Assembly (NCBI GenBank): GCA_945917385.1
Contig: CAMEHJ010000103.1
Span: 1-5,239, forward strand
Length of the DNA stretch: 5,239 nucleotides
Source of the DNA: an uncultured bacterium
GTDB taxonomy: Bacteria; Bacillota_A; Clostridia; Oscillospirales; Oscillospiraceae
Direction: 5' to 3'
Shown here: positions 1-5,239 of the stretch, piece by piece
Position numbering within the stretch: the first letter of the stretch is position 1
Layout: every line of letters starts with the position of its first letter
The notes under the pieces: model-generated
What the model was told of the DNA's origin: nothing
The model's database searches: none
The model's input: the letters and a program-made list of their open reading frames with translations, nothing else
Translations under genes and position numbers: made by a program

Positions 1-436
1 CGGGGTAGAAGCTCTTGCCGAGCGCCTCTATCTCCCTGACGCCGAGCTTTTCCATCGTTTCGTTGAACTGCGTCATTATCGTCTCGGCGTGCCGGGGGTA
101 AGCCTCGTCCGCGGTGGATGCGGCCAGCGCGCGCTCAAGATTGTCGAACACCGGCAGAAACTGTTTGAGCGTTTCGGCCTTGACGTCGGCGTAAAGGCTG
201 TCCTTCTCCTTCTGCGTTCTCTTGCGGAAGTTATCGTACTCTGCGCACAGACGCAGGTACTTGTCCTTTTCGGCGGCAAGCTCCGGCGAGACGGCGGCTG
301 GCGCGTCCTCCTTTGCTTTCTCATTCGACTTTTCGGCGGATTCCGGAGTTCCATCCTTTATTTCTTCAACGGTCTCGTTCGCGGCAGCGTCCTTCGGCTC
401 TTCGACCGTCGGATTTTCTTTCTTTTCGTCGCTCAC
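1..436 (-). CDS. grpE: Nucleotide exchange factor GrpE, N-terminal part
   Basis: GrpE releases ADP from DnaK in the cytoplasmic DnaK-DnaJ-GrpE chaperone cycle. The window holds 145 codons; about 45-60 more would be expected beyond the edge for a normal GrpE of roughly 190-200 residues. Residues 1-50 are a charged, Lys/Glu/Ala/Pro-rich disordered segment, typical of the family. The long dimerising helix begins near residue 52, with the hallmark YLRLCAEYDNFRKRTQKEKD (60-79) and then FLPVFDNLERAL (93-104). Near the visible end, GKSFYP (140-145) stands where most GrpE proteins have a G-x-x-FDP motif, so Tyr replaces the usual Asp. The start is GTG, supported by an in-frame stop three codons upstream and by the absence of any in-frame ATG before residue 121. 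It overlaps hrcA by 4 bases and shares its promoter and CIRCE. dnaK and dnaJ would be expected downstream, outside the window. Confidence 0.97.
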   Translation of the reverse strand, partial: MSDEKKENPTVEEPKDAAANETVEEIKDGTPESAEKSNEKAKEDAPAAVSPELAAEKDKYLRLCAEYDNFRKRTQKEKDSLYADVKAETLKQFLPVFDNLERALAASTADEAYPRHAETIMTQFNETMEKLGVREIEALGKSFYP

Positions 437-1515
437 TTTGAATCATCTCCCTTGATTATCAGTTTGTTATGCATACCCTCCGGCGGCGTATCGCCGCTGC
501 CGAAGCGTTTGGAAAGACCCGCGGCCAGAAAGCTCAGCTTTGCCGCGACTGCGGAATAGTCCATTCTTGTAGGCCCCACAACGCCTATGATACCGCGCAT
601 ATTGTCGCCCGCGTCGTAGCTTGCGATGACAACGCTTGAGTCCTTCAGCTCCTCCGCGACGTTCTCCGGGCCTATCAGCACGCGAATCTCATCGGTACTG
701 CCGAAGCTTCCGTCGTCGGGGATGATGTAGCCGCCGCTTGAAAGGTAGCTCATCAGCCTGTGCGCCTTGTCGGGGTCGCGAAACTCCGGCTGGTTGAGAA
801 GCCGGTTCTCGCCGGTGACTGCGGAGACGGGCGCGCCGGTCTGACTCAAAACCTCGATGGCGAAGGCGGCGATCACGGATGTAAGCCCCATTGTGTCGTC
901 TGCCGCGCGCTCCGTGCTGTTGATGAGAAGCGGGCTTATCTGCTCCTCCGTGATGCCGGTGAAGCCGGAATTGAACAGGGAGCTGAGCCGCTGTACAAGC
1001 TTCTGGTCAACGGAGATGGGCAGGCGGACAAGCTTGCTCTTCACGGAGTTATCCGAGAGCATAACGACGATGATAAACGTCGTCGCGTCCACATAGATGA
1101 GGTCGAAGCGCTGTATTGTGGTGGCGCTGTGTGTGGTGAGGGCAAGCGCGGGGTAATCGGTGAGCTGAGAGGCAAGGCGGCTGACGTCGCTTATCACATC
1201 TTCAAGCTGCTGAAGCTTGCCGTTAAGGCGGCGGTTTATATCCTCCGTCTCCTCGATGGAGAGCTTCTGCTTCTCCATCAGCTCGTTTACATACATACGG
1301 TAGCCCATCGGCGTCGGCACACGTCCGGCGGAGGTGTGAGGCTGCTCAAGATAGCCGAGACTGACAAGCTCTGCCAGCTCGTTTCTAATCGTTGCCGACG
1401 AGCAGCCAAGCCCCGCGTTTGCCGCGATCGTCTTGCTGCCGACAGGCTCGGCCGTGTGGATATACGCGTCAACGACGGCCGCTAAAATTTTCTTTTTTCT
1501 TTCACTGATAGCCAT
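433..1515 (-). CDS. hrcA: Heat-inducible transcription repressor HrcA
   Basis: HrcA represses class I heat-shock genes by binding CIRCE. The protein is 360 residues, slightly longer than the usual 340-350. The N-terminal winged helix-turn-helix covers about residues 1-78 and contains the family hallmark SSATIRNELAELVSLGYLEQ (39-58) followed by PHTSAGRVPTPMGYRMYVNEL (59-79). A middle dimerisation and GAF-like region follows, and near the end come GPTRMDYSAV and a leucine-rich helix. A 22-residue tail (339-360) ends in KGDDSK, whose codons also supply the ribosome binding site of grpE. I chose the ATG at 1515 (MAISERKKK): the longer reading frame starting at 1593 begins with the TTG of the -35 box itself and lies upstream of the transcription start, so it cannot be translated from this promoter. 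The stop overlaps the grpE start by 4 bases (GTGA), suggesting translational coupling. The ribosome binding site is weak. Confidence 0.97.
   Translation of the reverse strand: MAISERKKKILAAVVDAYIHTAEPVGSKTIAANAGLGCSSATIRNELAELVSLGYLEQPHTSAGRVPTPMGYRMYVNELMEKQKLSIEETEDINRRLNGKLQQLEDVISDVSRLASQLTDYPALALTTHSATTIQRFDLIYVDATTFIIVVMLSDNSVKSKLVRLPISVDQKLVQRLSSLFNSGFTGITEEQISPLLINSTERAADDTMGLTSVIAAFAIEVLSQTGAPVSAVTGENRLLNQPEFRDPDKAHRLMSYLSSGGYIIPDDGSFGSTDEIRVLIGPENVAEELKDSSVVIASYDAGDNMRGIIGVVGPTRMDYSAVAAKLSFLAAGLSKRFGSGDTPPEGMHNKLIIKGDDSK
447..453 (-). promoter_or_regulatory. Ribosome binding site for the grpE GTG start
   Basis: AAGGGAG on the minus strand lies 10 bases before the GTG at 436-434 and inside the last codons of hrcA. 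An ATG within this stretch (GAGATGATT) is out of frame with grpE. An in-frame TGA three codons upstream of the GTG excludes an earlier start. Confidence 0.75.
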
Positions 1516-1516
1516 T

Positions 1517-1525
1517 TTAGCACTC
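1517..1525 (-). promoter_or_regulatory. Extra perfect CIRCE half-site at the hrcA start
   Basis: GAGTGCTAA, a perfect right arm of CIRCE, lies one base before the hrcA ATG, 23 bases downstream of the imperfect right arm of the main operator. It occupies the place where the ribosome binding site should be; the only SD-like bases there are GTGAGAG. With the first arm (1566-1558) it makes a perfect CIRCE palindrome with a 32-base spacer. Whether HrcA uses it is inference. Confidence 0.5.
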
Positions 1526-1539
1526 TCACTGTCCGACTG

Positions 1540-1566
1540 TTGGCACTCTCTCTTTACGAGTGCTAA
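1540..1566 (-). promoter_or_regulatory. CIRCE operator (HrcA binding site)
   Basis: The minus strand reads TTAGCACTC (1566-1558), a 9-base spacer, then GAGTGCCAA (1548-1540). This matches the CIRCE consensus TTAGCACTC-N9-GAGTGCTAA with one mismatch in the second arm (C for T). It overlaps the edge of the -10 box and the predicted transcription start, which is the classic position for repression by HrcA. HrcA is encoded immediately downstream, so the operon should be autoregulated: HrcA, kept active by GroEL in the known model, releases the site during heat stress. Confidence 0.95.
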
Positions 1567-1593
1567 TATACCATTGACGCACTCCTTTGTCAA
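1565..1593 (-). promoter_or_regulatory. Sigma-A promoter of the hrcA-grpE operon
   Basis: The minus strand carries a perfect TTGACA (1593-1588), a 17-base spacer and TATATT (1570-1565), one base from the TATAAT consensus. The -10 box overlaps the first two bases of the CIRCE operator. Transcription should begin around 1558, leaving a leader of roughly 40 bases before the hrcA ATG. A small inverted repeat, TTGAC and GTCAA (1593-1589 and 1578-1574), overlaps the -35 box. Confidence 0.9.
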
Positions 1594-1640
1594 TAGTCTC
1601 GCCTGCGCAATTCGTAAAATTCACAGTTTGACAACATATT

Positions 1641-1680
1641 TAAATAAAAACCGAGACGGACTTGATGGAAAGTCCGTCTC
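1641..1680 (-). terminator. Rho-independent terminator of the signalling operon
   Basis: On the minus strand, GAGACGGACTT (1680-1670) and AAGTCCGTCTC (1663-1653) form a perfect 11-bp stem with a 6-base loop. GG and then a T-rich run (TTTTTATTT, 1650-1642) follow. The stem starts 26 bases after the stop codon of the large gene. On the plus strand no T-run follows the stem, so termination is for minus-strand transcripts. It separates the signalling operon from the heat-shock promoter about 48 bases further on. Confidence 0.92.
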
Positions 1681-1706
1681 AAATAATGGATTGATAAAGC
1701 TTCAAT

Positions 1707-4289
1707 TCAGCCGGGGCTGTAAAGGTATACGTCTCTGCCGCTTTTTTTGGCCTGCTCAAGCGCATGCTTGGCGCGGTCGATGGTGTGGTTTGCAACACAG
1801 TCGCCGGGATTGCACATGACAACGCCCGCACGGCAGTCGGCATTCCAGCTTTCCTCGCCGAAAAATTCGCGGAAAGCGGTGCAGATATAGTGGGCCTTCT
1901 TAATGGCGTCGTCCTCGTTTCCGGACTTGAGGAAGATAACCACGAACTTTGTCACGTCATAGCGGCACAGGATATCGCCGTGCCGCGTATGGCAGGAGAG
2001 AAGGTCTGAGAATATGCGGACCATACGCTCTATTGTCGGCTGACCGTATGCTTCTTCGATTTTTTTGTCCGGGTCAATGTCAAACATCAGCAGCGACAGC
2101 GGCAGATCATCGGAACGAACCGTACTCATTGCAAGCTGAAGCCCGCGCTGAGTGAGCAGACCGGAGAGAAAGTCCTTATATGCGATGTTGTTCAGGGAGC
2201 TGTCCCTGCGGCGGGGAGAGGAGGCGTCAAGCAGGTTTCGGATGCGCCGCTGCAGATCCGTAAGGGGGTGGCACCTGCATATGAAATCGTCCGTCATGCT
2301 TGTAAACGGCAGCAGCTCCGTACATGAGCCGTCCGGAATGGTGGAGATCACAGGCAGATCCCACAGCCCGGATATCTTGCGCATAGAGCTGAGCAGACGT
2401 ACAGAGTCATCCCCAGGCAGAGTCGCGCTCAGCAGCATTGCGCCGATTCCGCTGCCGTGTGTGAGAATAAAGGAGAGTGCCGAGTCTGCGCTGTTTTCAC
2501 CGACGATGTTATAGAACTCCCCGAGCGAGTCACGGATGGTTTTGATATATGCCGCGTTCTCGTCAACGACAAGGATGGTAGGCAGACCTCGCTTTTCGGG
2601 CAGGGATTCGGGGATGCAGACGTTTTTGCTGGTATGGCAGGCACGCAAAAGCTCCTCAAACTCGGAGGCAGGCATGGGGCGTGCGAAGAAATATCCCTGA
2701 ATACAGTCGCATCCCATAAGACGCAGGCGGTTTACCTGATCGCGCGTCTCCACGCCCTCCGCGACGACGCTCAGATTCAGCCTGTGCGCAAGGCGGATAA
2801 CGTCACTCACTATGCTGTGCTCGCCGGACTTGGATGCCTCGTAGCGGATAAAGCCCGCGTCAAGCTTCAGAACGTCAAGATTCATGCGGCTGAGCATATT
2901 CAGCGAGGAATACCCGCTTCCGAAGTCATCCATTTCGACAGCGAAGCCGAGGCTGCGAAGCTCGTCCACGGTAGTAATAATCTGGGAGGGGTTATGCGCG
3001 TAGGCAGACTCTGTGACCTCGATATGGAGAAGGGACGGCGAAATGCAGTACTTCCGGGTCAAATCCAGGAAAATGTTTGCAAGGTCGTTGTGGAAAATGT
3101 CCGCGCGCGATACATTGACCGACACGGGCACAACGGGTATGCCCGCCGCCTGCCAATCGCGAAGCTGCCTGCAGACGCGCTCCCACACATATTCGTCAAG
3201 CTTATGTATAAAGCCGTTCTTTTCAAACAGCGGAATAAAATCGCCGGGAGGGAGGAAGCCCCACTCCGGATGCTTCCAGCGTACAAGCGCCTCGGCGCCG
3301 GACATACAGTTATCAACAAGACTGTATTTCGGCTGATAGCAGACAACGAACTGCTCATCCCTGAGCGCGTCGTTCATCGCGTCGGTGATTTCCTGCTCGC
3401 GCAGAAGCTTTGCGCGCAGTGAATCGTCGTATATACTGAAGCGGTGTCCGTACTGGCCGATGATACTGTCTGCCGCAAGCTGTGCGCGCGAGCACATCTG
3501 CTCTACGGATATGCTGCGGTCAATGACCTCGTAAACGCCGAGACGGATAATGATATTTTTGAGTATCGGGAAATTATTGAAATATTCGCCGCTCAACATG
3601 CCGTGGCGGCTGCGCTGCTCGTGGGCGCGCTCGCGCATGAGAATGAAACGGTCGGCGCCGATACGCGCACAGATGCCGCTGTCACCCACGTTTTCACTGA
3701 TTGCACGGCCGAGCGCCATCAAAAGGGCGTTGCCGGCGTCCCAGCCGAAGGTGTCGTTGTACACCTTGAAATTGTCGATATTCGTGCAGACGATGTTATA
3801 CTCCCGGTCGGGAAATTCATCAAGCAGCTCTTTGGCTTTCGTGCAGAAAAACTCCAGATTGTAAAGCCCCGTGAGCCGGTCGAATTTAAGCTGATTGGCA
3901 AGCGCGGCATTTTCGCGCAGGTTGATAAGACTGGCAACCCTATGCAGAATGACCTGCGGATTGTAGGGCTTGGAGACAAAGTCGGTCGCGCCGTGGTCAA
4001 GCGCGGATATCTCGTCGGAGTCGGTGTCGCTCTGCGTGGTGACGATCACGGGGGTAAGAGAGAGGCTCCTGTCGGCGCGAATCGTATCGAGGAAGGCATA
4101 GCCGTCCATGACAGGCATCATTATATCAAGGAGTATGAGGGAGATGTCGTCTGCGTTCTTCCTGAGCATGTCCAGTGCCGCGAGACCGTTTTCCGCCTCA
4201 AGCACACGGTACTCTTCGGACAGAATCCCGCATAGTATCTCACGGTTCAGCTCGTTATCCTCAACGACGAGAATCTGTTTTTTTCGCAA
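1707..4289 (-). CDS. Five-domain c-di-GMP response regulator: REC-GGDEF-EAL-REC-GGDEF
   Basis: This is an 860-residue cytoplasmic protein with no membrane segments. REC1 (residues 1-122) is intact: acidic pair Glu10-Asp11, phosphoacceptor Asp55 in LILLDIMMP, Thr84/Thr85 and Lys107 in VSKPY. GGDEF1 (about 134-290) keeps DRLTGLYN and a NIDNFK-like strand, but its signature is GADRF (211-215), with Arg for the catalytic Glu, so it should not make c-di-GMP. EAL (about 300-550) has the full catalytic set: EALVR (Glu333), Asn392, Glu424, Asp454-Asp455 in [10 protein letters not shown], Lys475, Glu511 in VVAEGVET and Gln531 in QGYFFARP; it is a predicted c-di-GMP phosphodiesterase giving pGpG. REC2 (about 569-688) has Ser621 where the phosphoacceptor Asp belongs and lacks the conserved Lys. 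GGDEF2 (about 700-860) keeps FDID (736-739) but has DVTKF (778-782) instead of GGDEF. The likely phosphodonor is the Hpt protein encoded just upstream. Net activity is probably c-di-GMP breakdown controlled by REC1 phosphorylation (inference). The start is TTG. Confidence 0.92.
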   Translation of the reverse strand: MRKKQILVVEDNELNREILCGILSEEYRVLEAENGLAALDMLRKNADDISLILLDIMMPVMDGYAFLDTIRADRSLSLTPVIVTTQSDTDSDEISALDHGATDFVSKPYNPQVILHRVASLINLRENAALANQLKFDRLTGLYNLEFFCTKAKELLDEFPDREYNIVCTNIDNFKVYNDTFGWDAGNALLMALGRAISENVGDSGICARIGADRFILMRERAHEQRSRHGMLSGEYFNNFPILKNIIIRLGVYEVIDRSISVEQMCSRAQLAADSIIGQYGHRFSIYDDSLRAKLLREQEITDAMNDALRDEQFVVCYQPKYSLVDNCMSGAEALVRWKHPEWGFLPPGDFIPLFEKNGFIHKLDEYVWERVCRQLRDWQAAGIPVVPVSVNVSRADIFHNDLANIFLDLTRKYCISPSLLHIEVTESAYAHNPSQIITTVDELRSLGFAVEMDDFGSGYSSLNMLSRMNLDVLKLDAGFIRYEASKSGEHSIVSDVIRLAHRLNLSVVAEGVETRDQVNRLRLMGCDCIQGYFFARPMPASEFEELLRACHTSKNVCIPESLPEKRGLPTILVVDENAAYIKTIRDSLGEFYNIVGENSADSALSFILTHGSGIGAMLLSATLPGDDSVRLLSSMRKISGLWDLPVISTIPDGSCTELLPFTSMTDDFICRCHPLTDLQRRIRNLLDASSPRRRDSSLNNIAYKDFLSGLLTQRGLQLAMSTVRSDDLPLSLLMFDIDPDKKIEEAYGQPTIERMVRIFSDLLSCHTRHGDILCRYDVTKFVVIFLKSGNEDDAIKKAHYICTAFREFFGEESWNADCRAGVVMCNPGDCVANHTIDRAKHALEQAKKSGRDVYLYSPG

Positions 4290-4299
4290 AGCTGCTCAG

Positions 4300-4306
4300 T
4301 CCTTCC
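4300..4306 (-). promoter_or_regulatory. Ribosome binding site for the REC-GGDEF-EAL gene
   Basis: GGAAGGA on the minus strand lies 10 bases before the TTG at 4289-4287, slightly longer than ideal. An in-frame TGA three codons upstream of that TTG rules out an earlier start in this frame. The next in-frame ATG lies inside the receiver domain, after its first strand, so TTG is the only start that keeps the domain whole. Confidence 0.65.
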
Positions 4307-4378
4307 AAAAACTTTTCCCCGAAGAACATATTTCCGGGCGGGTAAAATCAATTAAGTGCGGCGCACACGCCCTCAAAC

Positions 4379-4738
4379 TTATCCGATATAGGCACGGATG
4401 GCGCCGACGGTGGCTTGGTAATCGGCCGTGACCTTATCCAATGCGAGCATGGCATCTGCCGGAATGTTGTCGCTGTCGGGACGCAAAAGCTCCGTAAGCG
4501 CCGAAGCGGAGTCTTTCAGCATGGTGAATCTGAGATTCGCGCAGACGCCCTTGAGCGTGTGCGCGGCGCGAAAAGCAGCAGCACGGTCGTTGGCGCCGAC
4601 AGCCTCACAAAGCTGTTCGTAGCTCTTGTCGTCAAGGAATTTCCTGACAAATCTGTCTATCAAAGCGGCGCTGGGTATTCCGCGCAGAGCCTCGTCGTAA
4701 TCTCCGCCGAGAAGCCGATAACACTCCTGAATGGTCAA
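4379..4738 (-). CDS. Stand-alone histidine phosphotransfer (Hpt) protein
   Basis: This 119-residue soluble protein starts at TTG behind a good ribosome binding site and ends with TAA. It begins TIQECYRLLGGDYDEALRG, a beginning seen in many clostridial Hpt proteins, and carries the Hpt signature AAHTLKGVCANL at residues 58-69, with His60 as the expected phosphorylated residue and the usual Lys63-Gly64 after it. The rest is helical and alanine/leucine-rich, as expected for a four-helix bundle, and the length is normal for a single-domain Hpt. There is no kinase, ATPase or receiver domain attached. Hpt proteins relay phosphate between the receiver domain of a hybrid kinase and that of a response regulator. 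The gene immediately downstream, 89 bases away and probably in the same transcript, encodes a protein with an intact receiver domain, which makes that protein the obvious partner (inference). The donor kinase is not in the window. Confidence 0.9.
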   Translation of the reverse strand: MTIQECYRLLGGDYDEALRGIPSAALIDRFVRKFLDDKSYEQLCEAVGANDRAAAFRAAHTLKGVCANLRFTMLKDSASALTELLRPDSDNIPADAMLALDKVTADYQATVGAIRAYIG

Positions 4739-4745
4739 ATCAATA

Positions 4746-4751
4746 CCCTCC
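4746..4751 (-). promoter_or_regulatory. Ribosome binding site deciding the hpt TTG start
   Basis: GGAGGG on the minus strand lies 7 bases before a TTG codon at 4738-4736, an ideal distance. The only other in-frame option nearby is an ATT two codons upstream, which would be too close to the site. No ATG occurs at a suitable position, so the TTG start is well supported. Confidence 0.8.
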
Positions 4752-4770
4752 GAAACTGCAAATTATAATA

Positions 4771-4818
4771 AACGACGCAGGCAAGTGGAAGAATCGTATC
4801 GGTAGCCTGCGTTTCGTT
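4771..4818 (-). promoter_or_regulatory. Structured 5' leader hairpin of the hpt operon
   Basis: Within the leader, AACG (4818-4815) pairs with CGTT (4774-4771) and ACGCAGGC (4812-4805) pairs perfectly with GCCTGCGT (4782-4775). This gives 12 base pairs with an AA bulge (4814-4813) and a 22-base loop. A T-rich but interrupted stretch (4772-4760, TTTATTATAATTT) follows the stem, so it could act as a weak attenuator or as an mRNA-stabilising or protein-binding structure. I looked for the conserved motifs of c-di-GMP-I (GEMM) riboswitches and did not find them. The pairing is seen directly; any regulatory role is inferred. Confidence 0.5.
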
Positions 4819-4843
4819 AAAAATGTTGAAATAATTCGTAGAA

Positions 4844-4872
4844 ATTATACCAAAATAATTTGATAATTTCAA
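4844..4872 (-). promoter_or_regulatory. Sigma-A promoter of the hpt / REC-EAL operon
   Basis: Reading the minus strand, TTGAAA (4872-4867) is followed by exactly 17 bases and then a perfect TATAAT (4849-4844). The spacer ends in TTTGG. Transcription should start near 4837, giving an untranslated leader of about 100 bases before the hpt TTG codon. The surroundings are strongly AT-rich compared with the coding DNA on both sides. It is the only strong promoter seen upstream of hpt, and no comparable one lies between hpt and the large downstream gene, so it probably drives both. Confidence 0.85.
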
Positions 4873-4909
4873 GTAGTTATCCAGAGTTTTCCGTTTTTTT
4901 AACCAATTT

Positions 4910-5239
4910 TCAAGCGAGGGAGGGGTCGTAATTTGCCCGCTGACCGCCGATATATCTGGGGCGTGTTCTCGCCGCTGCAACGTGCGCCTGACCTATCCGA
5001 CGTACACTCAGCCTTACCGGGACGGCGACGTCCTTCAGGTGCATCCCGATGAGCGTATCGCCGATGTCGATGCCTGCCTCCACGCGGATATGCTCGACAG
5101 CGGCGGGGGACTCCATCGCCGCGTACACGGCCGCGGCAAACGAGCCGCCGGCCTTTGGTACCGGCACGGCATTAACGATCTCGTAACCGCGCTCGCGTGC
5201 GGCCTTTTTCTCAATTATCAGCGCGCGGTTCAGATGCTC
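4910..5239 (-). CDS. ywlG: YwlG/UPF0340 (TIGR01440) family protein, C-terminal part
   Basis: The visible part is 109 residues plus a TGA stop; the start lies beyond the window edge, and the edge falls exactly between codons. I recognise it as the YwlG/UPF0340 family from the run GIDIGDTLIGMHLK (visible residues 57-69 region), the following AVPVRLSVRRIGQAHV block and the tail RTRPRYIGGQRANYD (residues 91-105). The beginning, EHLNRALIIE, also matches the family. A glycine-rich turn (KAGGSFAAAVYAAM) sits at about residues 29-42. No membrane segment or signal peptide is visible in this part. The biochemical function of the family is not established to my knowledge; in Bacillus subtilis the gene sits next to ywlF and glyA, a context not visible here. 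No convincing hairpin terminator follows the stop before the next promoter, so some readthrough into the hpt operon is possible. Family assignment is by recalled motifs, not by a search. Confidence 0.88.
   Translation of the reverse strand, partial: EHLNRALIIEKKAARERGYEIVNAVPVPKAGGSFAAAVYAAMESPAAVEHIRVEAGIDIGDTLIGMHLKDVAVPVRLSVRRIGQAHVAAARTRPRYIGGQRANYDPSLA

Noticed and set aside
1628..1656. TTGACA on the plus strand at 1628-1633 as a possible promoter
   Set aside because: No -10-like hexamer occurs about 17 bases downstream, and no plus-strand gene follows.
2457..3422. Long plus-strand open frame (321 codons) opposite the EAL gene
   Set aside because: It is antisense to a protein with clear REC, GGDEF and EAL motifs, shows no recognisable domain, and the GC-biased third positions of the real gene easily leave such frames open. 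The frames at 3444-4235 and 760-1485 on the plus strand are rejected for the same reason.
4290..4378. Separate promoter or terminator between hpt and the EAL gene
   Set aside because: Only short imperfect hairpins (for example CCCG with CGGG) and a weak TTGATT / TATGTT pair with a 15-base spacer are present, none convincing.
4760..4793. Second TATAAT-like box in the hpt leader (TTATTATAATTTG)
   Set aside because: A 17-base spacer upstream leads only to TTCCAC, a poor -35 match, whereas the promoter at 4872-4844 is near perfect.
4739..4843. c-di-GMP riboswitch in the leader of the c-di-GMP operon
   Set aside because: The length is suitable and the context tempting, but I find neither the conserved unpaired motifs nor the two-helix arrangement of the known classes.
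4735..4980. Minus-strand open frame of 81 codons spanning the ywlG end and the hpt leader
   Set aside because: It crosses the ywlG coding end in another frame and runs through the promoter and leader; the translation has no family features.
1..5239. CRISPR array, tRNA or rRNA gene, insertion sequence or attachment site
   Set aside because: No regularly spaced repeats, cloverleaf sequences, transposase motifs or terminal inverted repeats with target duplications were seen.

Overview
The window looks like a low-to-mid GC Firmicute of the class Clostridia, possibly a gut Oscillospirales-type lineage. The evidence is hrcA directly followed by grpE under a CIRCE operator, a YwlG/UPF0340 protein, near-consensus sigma-A promoters with AGGAGG-type ribosome binding sites, and c-di-GMP proteins typical of this group. 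The class is inferred with fair confidence; nothing here fixes the genus. Every gene I support lies on the minus strand, so transcription runs from high to low coordinates. No stretch longer than 300 bases lacks a gene.

Layout in transcription order. (1) 5239-4910 is the C-terminal part of a YwlG/UPF0340 (TIGR01440) protein, cut by the window edge. (2) 4909-4739 is intergenic and holds a near-perfect sigma-A promoter (TTGAAA, 17 bases, TATAAT) and a roughly 100-base leader with a 12-bp bulged hairpin. (3) 4738-4379 is a small stand-alone histidine phosphotransfer (Hpt) protein with a TTG start. (4) 4289-1707 is an 860-residue five-domain protein, REC-GGDEF-EAL-REC-GGDEF, also with a TTG start. 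Only the first REC and the EAL domain keep their key residues. (5) 1680-1641 is a rho-independent terminator closing this signalling operon. (6) 1593-1517 holds the heat-shock promoter, a CIRCE operator and additional CIRCE half-site motifs. (7) 1515-433 is hrcA. (8) 436 to beyond base 1 is grpE, overlapping hrcA by 4 bases and cut by the window edge.

How the genes fit together. The Hpt protein and the REC-EAL protein look like the output end of a multistep phosphorelay. A hybrid kinase encoded elsewhere would load phosphate on Hpt His60, which would pass it to Asp55 of the first REC domain and tune c-di-GMP hydrolysis by the EAL domain. The other two-fifths of the protein (REC2 and both GGDEF domains) seem to be sensory, structural or ligand-binding remnants. 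The hrcA-grpE pair is the start of a class I heat-shock operon (dnaK and dnaJ would be expected further on), repressed by HrcA at CIRCE. The two operons are separated by a terminator and appear to be independent transcription units.

The most interesting points are the duplicated, mostly decayed REC-GGDEF architecture around an intact EAL domain, a 7-A tract at the start of that protein where a one-base change would give a different ATG-initiated N-terminus, the structured leader of the signalling operon, and the cluster of four HrcA half-site cores around the hrcA promoter.
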